From: Cyclospora cayetanensis
Lineage: Eukaryota > Apicomplexa > Conoidasida > Eucoccidiorida > Eimeriidae
Direction: 5' to 3'
DNA: 64,000 bases
Assembly (NCBI RefSeq): GCF_002999335.1
Contig: NW_020312136.1
Coordinates: 124,001-188,000 of the forward strand
In this document: positions 1 to 10,544 of the stretch, piece by piece
Position numbering within the stretch: position 1 is the first letter of the stretch
How the letters are laid out: each line of letters begins with the position of its first letter
Translations under genes and position numbers: made by a program
Notes under the pieces: model-generated
Databases searched by the model: none
Seen by the model: only the letters and a program-made list of their open reading frames with translations
What the model was told of the DNA's origin: nothing

Positions 1-439
1 GGAGTTGAAAGCAAGCTCAATTTCGCAGGCCCACCGTGTGGGCACATATTGATTTGGACCAGGCCTTAACCATTAACCACGGAAAGTGCGCCCTTTGCAT
101 AACGGACTGGAATATTGACAATCAATCTTCTTATCCTCGCAGATTCGTGGTGAATTTATAGGCCTTAGGATAGCAACTGGTCAGTGATTTGTCCGGCTGG
201 TGGTCTCTCAAGTTCCGGCATCCCCTGCTTCCGAACCCCTTCAAATTATAGTTCTTCGTGTTCTAAATCGCTGCCAATTTGTTTCTATCCATACAAAAGC
301 CGGATTCATGCATAGCCAATAGTGCAATATATGTCTATGCCCGGAAGTTTGGTACGGCAATCCATATGAGTCGATGTGCACCACAGGCCTTGAGCCGAAA
401 TCCTTGTAGAGATTCTCAGCGGAAGAGTGACAGGGTGTC
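1..439. other. No gene recognised
   Basis: Upstream flank of the kinesin-like gene. No convincing coding frame, RNA gene or repeat was seen. It presumably holds the promoter and 5' UTR, but apicomplexan promoters have no motif that could be identified here. Confidence 0.4.
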
Positions 440-3400
440 ATGAGCAAGAGGCTGTCAGTCAGCCCGTCCACCGTGGAACTCTCCTCAGAGAACCATGGCG
501 CAGTCACGCCACTACACGAGAGCCTGCAGCTGGGGCTTGCAGAACCTCCGAAGTTGTGTGGGTACGGCAGCAGTGACGATGCCGTCGTGATGGGTATTCT
601 GCAAGACATCGCAGAAAAGACAGTGAAGCAAGCCATAGCCAAACATCAGGAATGCGGTGGGAAAAAAGTTACTGCCGCCAGAATTCGTATCCTTCCAGGA
701 TCACTTCGCATGGGTGACGCTGGGCAGCACGAGGCATCTGTCCGCCAGTTGACACAAGAATTCGTTGTGCGGCAACAGCCTGATAGGAGGGGAAGAGAAT
801 CTTGCATTTTGGAACCCATAGTAAAGGCCTCAGAAGATGCTTGCAGTTTCTCACCGCTGCAAATCGACGAAACTCCTGCGTGCAGTGCTGCGGCACACTC
901 CACAAGAAGCTCGATTGCGCCAGCCTCCCTGAGTCTTCTCTATGGCAGTGGAACCTCTACTCCAATATCTTATTCGCAGGCTTCAGGGACCCTTCGCCCA
1001 GTCGCACCTTATTCTACAACGCGCTTAATCAGCGGAGACAATTGTACCTGCAACTGTCCTCATGAGGCGTATAAGCCAACTCACCTTCACTCACCAAGCT
1101 CTGATGCCCACTATTTTTCACCTTGCTGCAATCTTTACGGCAGTTTACCTGCGGCCTCTCCATGCTGGATGGACAAGCCGCTTCCTTGTGCAATGCCACC
1201 AGTTGGTCCTGATGCTGAACAATTGACGGATTGCTGCATGGAGGGCTTCACTAGTCGTTCCAAGCTGAAGAATCTAGCTCCCGAGGCCAAGTCTCTCTTC
1301 AGAGATATTTTTAAACTCTGGACGATGAACTTGCACTATGAAGTAAGGACAACCGGGGGGCATATGACTGAGTAACACTGCGAATAACCCGCGTTGTGGG
1401 CAGCAACACGTGCCTAAGCCCTACGTATTTTACTGTATATGCGACTCTCCGATTTTCAGGAAGCTGCACGAGCAGTAAAGGCATGGATGGCTCGTCACCG
1501 GTGCTCCCACGGGCGGGAAGCATCAGAAGAGCAGGCACTTAAGGAGATTCCCCACCAATATGAGAAGTACCGAAATTTAGAGAGAGCGCTGGAAAGGCTG
1601 CAGCACCAGGTTTCTCCTCGGCTTTCCTCCTTGGGTCTAAGGCCTCTCCAGTCGTTGCTGGCAGCCAACACCATCGAGGTGAACTCCGTTAAAAGACGTT
1701 TAGTGGTGGACGGCAGAACTATGCGTAAATGTGGTGCCTGCAGACATAAAATGCTACTGCATATACAGTATACATGGCCTACGCTGTCTCTAATGCTGAT
1801 CAGGAGCACAGTAATCAGGCGACTGACAGGCTAAGAAGACCCCAATTTGTTGGTTTCCGTCATCTAACAAATCAAGTCGCTAGGCTCAATGAGGTTTATT
1901 CACATCTTCAGCAACTCTCAATGGTAAGGCCATCGCAACAATTTGATCTAGACTAACCGATGACTTACCATCATGTATTGGCTTCAGCGGCTTCAATTGG
2001 CTTGTACATTAAATGCGATGCTGTCTTCCTACTTCGCAGATACTCCACAGTGTAGATCAGTGTGCTAGTGACCGGCCTGCCAACAATAGCACTGCAGTAG
2101 AAGGCAGAAATAAAAGCAATGCACTTCTTCTTAAAATAGTAAGGCGCACGTCTGTCGTAGTTTGCATTCCCATTAGGAGACACTTTAACATGCAACAGTC
2201 CATCAGGAAACTTGTGCCTCACTGTGGTCTTCCACAAACTTTCGATGTCCGGTGAGCGGATACTGATTCCCAATGCAACCATGTTACTTCCTTTGGCTGC
2301 TGCCAGCATCAACTGGGTGCCGTCTTAAAAACGACCACCAAGGCGTGTGAAGTACTGAAGCAGCAGCATATCCCTCAAGGGGAAAGTATAGAGGCTCACA
2401 GTTCCGATTCGCATGTGGTAAGCCAGTTGGAGTAGCCATTATCCTTTGTGTTGCAACAAATTATAATAGCACTGTAGCTGCCATGTTGAATACCCATGCA
2501 TGCAATGGGTGCTGCAAATAAATGTGCCTCAGACAGCGACTCTTGAGTTGCAAAACCAAAAACTGATAAAGGAGATTCAGCAGCTCTCAGAGATGGTGAC
2601 GGCCCAGCAAGCACTGATACGCGATTTGAGTGAAGCGAATCAACGCCATATAAGCGAAATCGTCAGGGTCAAAGGCAGACACCGCGTGTTCTGCAGAATC
2701 CTTCCAGGCGTGGATTCTCCGGCAGATTCTTACTCGTCTGTGACTTCGAAGCCTAGCTATGTTACATCTCAGGGTGTCACAACTTTGCACCTAAAGAGCT
2801 GTCCGGCATCAAAGCGTCAAACAAAAAGTCGCTTGACTTTAGCACATCCACAAGTCTCTTCGTTCGAGTTTGATCGGGTCTATGACGAACACTGTTCCAC
2901 CAGTGATATATACAAAGACATGAAGGAGCTTACAGCTGCTGTGCTGTCTGGGAATGCGCTGTGAGCTTTTAATGGTGATTCAAAAGTAATATGCCTTGCC
3001 TTTATTGCCATTTTCAAGGCAGCACGCAGCTGATGCTGGTAGCAGCCAAAGGAGGTAAAAGTTACGTTGCAAATCAGCAGCCCACCGGTGGCCATTGAAC
3101 CTGAAAAGCCTTATGATTCCTCCCTCACCTAGGAGTATATTGCATTGTGTGATGCGCTCTGGCTTTCATAGAACCATTATAGTCGTCGGACCGCCTATGT
3201 CTGGAAAGGCAACAACACTTTTTTTTCGTCCAGCCAAAGCTTGGAACGACGAGGGTGCTGAAAAGAATTCAGGGGAAGCTGGGCTGGTGGTCCAATACCT
3301 CTTACACTTTTACGAGTTGCTTAGAAAGCGATGCAATATGGCGCCTCAAAAAGGAAGTGTTAAAGCCACGCTGAGCTGCACGTGTGTCGAGGTCTACAAC

Positions 3401-4401
3401 GAAACCTTGCTGGATGCTTTCGAGCCTCTGCCTGCAAAGGGCAGAGAACGGCCTGAAGTTGTTAAAAATGCCAGAACCGGTAAAGCCTACGCTTGTCAGG
3501 AGCGTTATATGAAATTACACTTTCAAATACCTTAAATGCAAGGGACAACATGAGGAGGTTGAGGAAAATGAGTGTATGGTATATCTATGGATTACGGCCG
3601 TTTTCAGGAGAGGTACGTGTAACGAACCTGCGGCGAGTCGGTGGTGAAGTTACTGCGGATACAGTCGAAACGGCACCTGAACAAAGCACCATGGTGGATG
3701 AAATAATCGCAGAGCTACGAGGGGCTATGGAGAGACGAAACGCTGCAGGACGAAAATCTCACGTGATTTTTACTGCCGCTTTCGAGGTACTAGGTTAATG
3801 TAAAAGTTGATTGCTGAAAGGCCTCGTCCTACGCAAGGATTAGATGAAAGAGCTGCAGGACTTATTATTAATGTTCCTCATTGCTCTTCACTCAGGTCCT
3901 TGACCACACTCTGGGAAAGCAACAGACGGGAAAGATGGCTTTCGGCTTAGTTGCTGCTTCAGCGAACCCTGCACTGAAGCCGCCCTTTGATGCAACGCCT
4001 ACCACGTATGAAGTTCCACAGATTGGGCACCTTCAAGATGCCGTTGCATCAATCCATCTGACAAATCATGCAATAAACTCCCTTCGTACTATTCTCCAAG
4101 GTAAGCTTGTGAATACCACAATTTTGCATCTTTTTGTATTCATTCATCAGCGAAGAAATCGAAATGTAATTGTTGCAATTGTGCTACTTTGCTTTTGGCA
4201 GCTCGCAAATCATCCCGTGGATGGGAACTTGACGAAGAAATCTTTAGGGGGAGCACATTCACAAGAATACTTGAAGACGGACTCAAGCGGCCTGCTCTGA
4301 GCGTTGTGCTCATGACAGTTCGTAATGATTCATTGCGCTTGAACATGGCTGCTTTCTACGCTAGTATATGTGCTCGGGCACAGCAGTGCCTGCGTTTCTG
4401 A
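440..4401 (+). CDS. Divergent C-terminal-motor (kinesin-14-like) protein
   Basis: A phase-consistent model uses exons 440-1342, 1460-1724, 1769-1923, 2533-2960, 3172-3479, 3500-3786, 3896-4100 and 4202-4401, giving about 916 residues. The first half is low-complexity S/P/C-rich sequence. A coiled-coil-like stretch (LQNQKLIKEIQQL) leads into KGRHRVFCRILP, the neck/motor start typical of kinesin-14 (KGxIRVFCRVRP). FEFDRVYDEH, CVEVYNETLLDAF and FTRILEDGLKRPALSVVLMT match conserved motor segments, and the protein ends just after the motor, as in minus-end-directed kinesins. The P-loop reads GPPMSGKAT instead of GQTGSGKT, switch I is NAAGRKSH instead of NxxSSRSH, and no DLAGSE switch II is visible. 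Active kinesins move on microtubules; this one is inferred to be ATPase-impaired or a structural pseudo-motor. The 440 start is the first ATG of the open frame, so upstream exons are possible. One intron (3480-3499) would be only 20 nt. Confidence 0.72.
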
Positions 4402-5016
4402 AGTAGACACATTTACTCGTCGGTAGATTAAAAGGAATGGTCACCTACTTAGTGCGACAGTAGTGCAACACATTGTCAATTCCTTTACTAATCTTTGACG
4501 GACCTCGCATTGTGTGTAGTAACTAGTCTAGCGAGTGTTACAGAGTTCCACGCTTCAAGAACTTTCTGTTTTTTTGCAATAAAAAGAACCTGTACTTATA
4601 CGTCATCACTCGGTTCAGGAAGGTGCACAAGGCTCTCGAAGTTTCGCTGTTCCTGTGCCCAAGCGATTCGCCCTGACCCAAAGAGCGACATGCAGCAATA
4701 GAACGCTTAACATTCTAGCACTAATGATTTTTTTAAACTCAAGGAAAAGAGAGCAGCAAAAGCATGATGGTAGAACAGCTTTCGCACGCTGTCTCAGTCC
4801 TTCTTGCCTTGCAATCGATGCCTTTCCCTGTGCCTTAGCATTGTGTCCGTGAGAAATTCAACGGTGCCATCCAAACGCATATTCGGCTGCATGCATCCGC
4901 ATACAAAAGCTCAAGCAAAAACCCTACGTATTAAGTCCGGCAACACTTTGGTCATATAAGCGCATGTAAAGCAGTCCTGGTTGGTATCAATAGTTGCACG
5001 AGCATAGATACAGCAC
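4402..5016. other. Intergenic or 3' exons of the minus-strand gene
   Basis: No supported coding frame. It may hold the 3' UTR or last exons of the minus-strand B-box gene, whose final visible exon ends near 5020 at a good donor (GTAAGTG). Confidence 0.3.
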
Positions 5017-8000
5017 TTACCACAGCCATCTGTGAAAGGTCTGACACATCTCCAGCCAAGGATTCCATTTCATCTCGTAAGCGGCAGTGTCGAAGCCTGA
5101 ATGCCCACGATTAAACGTGAAGGGAACAGCAGCTCCTTTCGACTCAGCTACATATAGCAAATCACAAATTCTCTGATTAAAATAGCGCTTGATTATTAAC
5201 AAGGCCGATTCAAACATACCAGGCAGCCAAGTAGTCAGCAGGCGGCAAAATCGAGCGCTGGAGCCGCAAGAAGCTCTCCCCCCATTCTATCATGTCCATC
5301 TGCCTCTGGAGCTCGAATTGCTGACACAAGACTACACCCATTTTGTCCTCCGTACATGACTGAATAAAAGAATCCATATTCAAACAGCTTTCGTGCATTA
5401 TTTATACGTTAGTCAAGACAGATCATCTGCACTTCAATATGTTGTTACAAACGTGAAAATGAGTCAACGCTCCAGTTAGGCTGATGAATTCTCCGTAGAT
5501 AGAAGCCTGCTTACTTTCACAAATTGCTGCAGCTTACTCGCAATTGATTCATCGCCTCCTCCAGAATAGCGTAGCATCGCTGCTCAATAGAACGGCAGTT
5601 CCGCCTCCCACCGCTGCTTGCAGCAGATAACAATAGTACAGCCCGACATGGTGCGCTTCTTAGCCACAGTATGAATTTACTAATAAGAGTGTGGCACACA
5701 GTCGACTCAATCGTGTGGGCATAATAAATAAATTAGAGCCCTGTGAACGGCATAGAAAGCAGAGGCTAAAAGCATACTACGGTGGACACCAGCCCACTCA
5801 ATCAGCTTCTGAACTGCGTCCAGCCTTGCATTCAGCTCCTTCCTGCGCATTTCCAAAAAAAAATGTGGCCTTCTCCGCCTTTCCAGAGTGCCAGAATACG
5901 CGCGAGAGAGGGGCACTAAGGTGCCTGTGGCTGCGTGCAGCATAAATAGGGCCTGGCACATATGGCTCTAGAATATGCACTAAGTCCGAAGGACCAAACG
6001 AGCAGCGCAGTCCCATTGCGTCGTTTCGGGTGCAGCACTTTACCTCTCTTCTTTTTGCTTGAGCTCCGACCAGCGTCCTGGATGTGCAAATGATTTGGAC
6101 GACACAAACGGCAAACAGGGGCATGACACATTGTGCAAAAAGCCTCGCAGGTTTCGTTCATATGCTGTTTGCAACGTCCGCTTAGCTTGGGCATCTGAGA
6201 AGACAGCAAATACAGGAAGTAATAAAACCCCATTCGCCTTTCTGGGGCCTAGGCTCAGCAGCAGCTAATCAGCACATGGGCCTACGACTCGGTCAAGCCT
6301 GTTTGTGGCTCACCTCATTTAAAGGAACTCTGATGTGCCGTGAAACGAGCTGGTTGGTGGTGTGTAGCCGCTCGTCGCAGCCCTCACACAGCCTGTCATT
6401 GCCAACATAGTGCAAAAGATTAACGAATCATTCCTTGGCCGCTAAAATGCAAAAAGACTCGCTTCATCAAATGATACGGCGCAGAGTGCACGCCTACTTG
6501 GCTGTGTCCGCAGGGCACCATATTGCAGCCGGAAAGTCTTGGCAATTGTCACAGAGGGGCACGGCAAACAGCTCAGGCTCCGTTGGGTCCACTTCAAAAA
6601 TGACCAGGTAATTCGGCACAACCTACAATCATTAAAAGAGCACAGAACGAAGCTCGAAGCCTGTGTGATTAGTGTCAGTAGCACACCAAAGCGGGCTTGA
6701 GAAAACGGACCCCCGAGCAACCCGCTTTGACGAGTTGCTGCCACTGGACACCCGGTAAGGAGTCTTACTTGCGAGGAGTCGTAAACAACGTACTCCTGAC
6801 GAAATGTATACTGAGGAAGCACGCCCGCTGTAGCCATAGACAACCCCCTGCTGTTCTGCCGAACAGCTTCTGGCTTCCGAATGCTGGATACGCCTTCAGC
6901 CAAGTACTGTTCAGGACTCTCGAAAAAGACAGTAAGCGTCTCGGTAGGCGCTGCATCTCCCTTTTGCAAATATGCACTGTCATATTCTGGTGGAAGCGTG
7001 GTCCGCTCTCCCGAAGCTTCCCTTTCATCAGACATTACCACTGAATGTCCCACACCTGCACTCAAAGAGCAAATGGCAAACAAAAAAAGCGTGCTACGTG
7101 GCATCCAACCAACTGCTTAACGCCACACTCTTTGCCTCGCCAAGGCACACGGAAGGGTAACAGGTTGGGCATAAAACTGGCTTGAAGTTTGAAGTTTGAC
7201 ACACAAACTCGGCTATGGAAACAGCCAGAAGCGCCCCCTCTCATAATGCACACTCGTGCCAGCTCACCAACTTTACATAGAAAGAATTCATAGACTCGCC
7301 GTTCTCCGCTGAGCAGCTGCGTTCTTGCAGCTTCCATGAACTCTAATCGTTCATTTTTCCTTCTTTCTGCCGCGCTGGAGAGTTGCTCGGCTGCGCCCAA
7401 TTGAGTAGATGTGCACACGCATGCCCTACATGTACGTAGTACAATTTTGGAACTAACAGTTAAGTAAGGGTGCGAGGCCAAATAAGGCCCGATAAACGTA
7501 GTAGGTTTCAGAAAAAACTACTGCCTAACGAGTTTTCGTACTGAGGTATCATTCTCCAAACATTTGGATAAGAACTGCTCACAAGATGGAAGTGCAAAAG
7601 GATCTGGGGCTCCCTCTAGCCCTCCTCGCAGCAAAGGAATCCCCTGCAAGCTGAAGAAATGTGCGCACGCGGGAACACATCCACAGGGGACCGGGTTGGC
7701 GAAACGAAAAATGAGAAGAAACTACATATTTCATGACAGCTCAGAAGTATAAGGTTAAGGAATAGCATGTTTGAATGTGTAATATTTGCTTTGACACGCA
7801 CCTGAAGTTTCCGAGAACGAATTTCATACCACGCGGGCCAATTTTGAAGCCGCGTCTGGCAACGTCTTGGATGGAATTGTCTTCGTCAAGCATGGAGGAG
7901 TCGACAAAGGAGTACACCACGAGCCTTCGCTGAATAGAAGGGAACGGCCTGTGAAGCTGTCATTTTTTCGCTGGGAGAAACGCTAGACATTTCTAGTTGT

Positions 8001-8387
8001 GTCTAGATAGTGGTTGTCTTCGTCAAGCAAAGAAGAGTCGACAAGCGAGTTGACCAGGCGCATTCGCATGGTGAAAATTGATTTTGTACAGTGGTAGCGA
8101 GGCGTTTTTGGCGTATATGAGATAGGAAAGCTAGGTCACAGTTTCACCCCAGCTTACAAGCAATAGTCTCGCATGCTACCTTGTGTGTCACTTACTGCTG
8201 TGCGCTTCTCAAATTGGGTCACAAGCAGTGAGGACGGCAAATGCCACGCCTGAAGGAGCTTAATGCGTGAAGTCCTAGCCTCCATTTGGAGCAAGTATTC
8301 AATGAATCCCCATTCGTCTGAATGTCGAATTACTCCTGCCATGTGGTCGTCAGATAGCCGAGTGAATCCGGACTCTTGAGCCGCCAT
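5017..8387 (-). CDS. PARP-like domain plus tandem B-box zinc-finger protein
   Basis: Multi-exon gene read right to left. Supported exons are 8196-8387 (start MAAQESGF), 7802-7929, one starting at 7650, one ending at 7268, 7055-6769, 6622-6498, 6392-6314 and 6194-6044; helical exons follow to about 5020 with uncertain borders. The first part resembles a PARP catalytic fold: LLQAWHLPSSLLVTQFEKR, then DVARRGFKIGPRGMKF, EFFLCKVGVGHS, LPPEYDSAYL and QEYVVYDSSQVVPNYLVIFE, the last matching the closing strands that carry the catalytic Glu. The usual HGT histidine is not visible, so ADP-ribosyl transfer is doubtful. Across the 6498/6392 junction the sequence forms a B-box: CDNC, WCPAD, LCEGCDERLH, NQLVSRH. 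A second, C-K-Q-H type B-box (CEAFCTMCHAPVCRLC) follows. The tail (KELNARLDAVQKLIEW; SIEQRCYAILEEAMNQL) looks coiled coil, as in TRIM-like proteins. Function is unknown; ubiquitin or ADP-ribose signalling is only an inference. Confidence 0.6.
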
Positions 8388-9146
8388 TTTCGCACTCTAG
8401 CTGTAAAAACAATACATGCGATGGGTATGAAGTGCTTATTTCACTAAGCTCCCTTCTTACTGTCAGAGATCTCATTGGCATCCCCTCTCCACCCCACCAC
8501 CGCTCGAATAACCAGTCCACATACCAGAATGGATGCATTGAAAACTTCGCCTTTTCGGAAACACACAAACTTTTATGACATTATTATAATAAATGACGAC
8601 CTAGGTTCTATGCAATGTGTGTCACCCCAGAAGGCCGGACCACTGTAGACATCATATGCACGTCGAATAATTAGCTCAGCCACACGCTAGCACTGCATAG
8701 AGGGCTAACCCTAAAAGAGTTGATTGAAACCGAAGTAAATCATTCAATAATAAGGGCTACGAATTGGAAATGCTGCTGTATTCCGGCGTTGTAGGGTTCC
8801 ACCATAGGTCAGATTTAGTCATATTGTTCCTCCTCTTATGCAGAGAAGCGAAGGTGAAACACACTGAATTTCAAAATATTTTAGTGCATTATGCTACTGA
8901 AAGGCTCTTGAAAACTCCGTTATGGCGCTTTGCGTTGGAGAATCCAGCGAAGAATGGTGGTAGCAACGTCAGAACATTAGGCCTCCCAACATAAGGAAAC
9001 TGAAGCTGGTTAAGCTACGATGAAGCACACTCCTCTACCCTAGTTATAATTGGTTATGAATTAGTAGATTACTGGTTCAATGGTTTGTCCGTTCGTGTAG
9101 CCTTTTTACTGCCGAGTACTAATAGCTCGATACAAAAACACTTTGT
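8388..9146. other. No gene recognised
   Basis: Lies between the start of the minus-strand PARP/B-box gene and the left terminal repeat of the retroelement. Open frames here (for example 8764-8994 +) are short, show no recognisable motifs and are not supported. Confidence 0.35.
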
Positions 9147-9345
9147 CTGCGTTTGAACTATGTGTATGTATGTGCGACGGGCTGTGAATGCTCTGAGTGA
9201 TTAGACAGTGCAGCTACGCGCATTACCTGTCTCTTTTTCCTCATGTCAGCAACTCTGAGGGGGGGCGGGCGGGAAAAGCTGGGAGCTCTTTTGGAAAACA
9301 CTTCATAGCTTTCTACACAATTTATATTGAGTCTGGACTTCGAGG
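9147..9345 (+). repeat. Candidate 5' LTR core of retroelement 1
   Basis: This segment aligns by eye with 14648-14830. Shared blocks in the same order are TGCGTTTG, GTATGT, GTGAATGC, AACTCTGAGGGG, a G-rich GGCGGG/GCGGG stretch, GGAAAACACT and GTCTG. The two copies flank gag-pol remnants in direct orientation, as LTRs do. Divergence is high and the ends (TG...CA) could not be fixed, so the full LTR is probably longer on the left. Confidence 0.5.
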
Positions 9346-9699
9346 TTTCCTTACAGAAAACCTAGCTGGAGCGTTACACTTGGCAACGCCGCATGATTTG
9401 ATGTAGCTTTATTCCGCTCTTTTCCTGACTGTGGACGTCAGAATTGCCTACAGTAGTTTCCTAGTTTCGGCAAGTGATTCAGTAGCCGAAAATTTGCCTT
9501 TCTTCAGCAAGCGGCTGCCGTGAAAAAGACTCTGGCAATAAAATTTCATGACGGTACAACATCTCTCCGGATGGCACAGGCCAGCCTGCAGGCTCATGTC
9601 AGCTTACTGCCTCCACAGCGAATAGGAAAGCATGATTCGTCCGCTGATTAAATGTGTATGGATGTGTTGTTCAGGCTACACGAAGCAGCAACTTATGGC

Positions 9700-10120
9700 G
9701 GTCAATAGGCTGGGAAACAACTTGAAGGCTTAATCAGCTGGTTTGAGCTGCATCTTGCTTTGTACTTCACAAACGAAGAGAAACGAGTGCTCCTCGCGAT
9801 TTCCTTGTTGGAAGGCGAAGCACTTCAATGGTGGCTTTACCTATGTAGAGGACGGTGTGTGCATCCAGAAATCACTGCACTTTAAGCCTTCATAGACTCT
9901 ATAATTCATAGACTTGAGGCAAAATCGGCTCAGCAGCTTTCAGGAATCAAGGAAGTTTCAGCAGTCTAGTCTATCAGTGAATCGGTATTTCGAGAAATAT
10001 GAAACTTTGGTTTGCAAAAGCCACACCGTGAAAAAATTGCTTTTCATTGGTACTTTATACTGGGCCTAGCCGAAGTGCCGCGTAAGGTGGTCGTTGGATG
10101 AATAGCGACTCAGTGATTTA
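9700..10120 (+). pseudogene. gag (capsid) remnant of retroelement 1
   Basis: Around 9745-9850 the sequence reads WFELHLALYFTNEEKR, LLEGEALQWW, matching the retrotransposon gag pattern in which a helix is followed by LxGxAxxWW. Downstream near 9975 is NRYFEKYETLV in another frame, like the later gag helix with a conserved F..R/KF. Stops (for example the TAA near 9883) and frame changes break it. Gag would normally form the virus-like particle shell. Confidence 0.6.
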
Positions 10121-10544
10121 CAACAGACCGTTAGAGGTTCCCCGAATAAGGAACTCCTTGAGATTTCAGGAGAAAATATGCTTCACTCCTACGATCCTTG
10201 ACTGAAGAACTCAATTTGTACATAGAACCTACAGATGTTGGGGCTGTGTCAACTAGCCCTGCCTCAATGTTTTCGTTAAATAATACCAGAAGGCCGGAAG
10301 GAACCCACCTTCCGAAGCAGTCCAAGACAGCCCCCAATGACGCACCTGCTTTTATTGTGGGAACTTGGGTCATATAATGCGGTACTGTAAGATCATGCAA
10401 AAGTGTATACGCTTGAGCAACGGGAGCAGGTGTAGCGGAAGCACGCTGCTTGCCGGGCACAGAAGGCGCAACAGGAAAGTCCCACGCGGGCTGCAATGCA
10501 GCGATGGGGGCTAGATGTGGCAGAGCCACAGCTAAGGCCAGGCG

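Noticed and set aside
8700..8716. CTAACCCTAAAA telomere-like words
   Set aside because: A single degenerate unit without tandem copies, so not a telomeric repeat.
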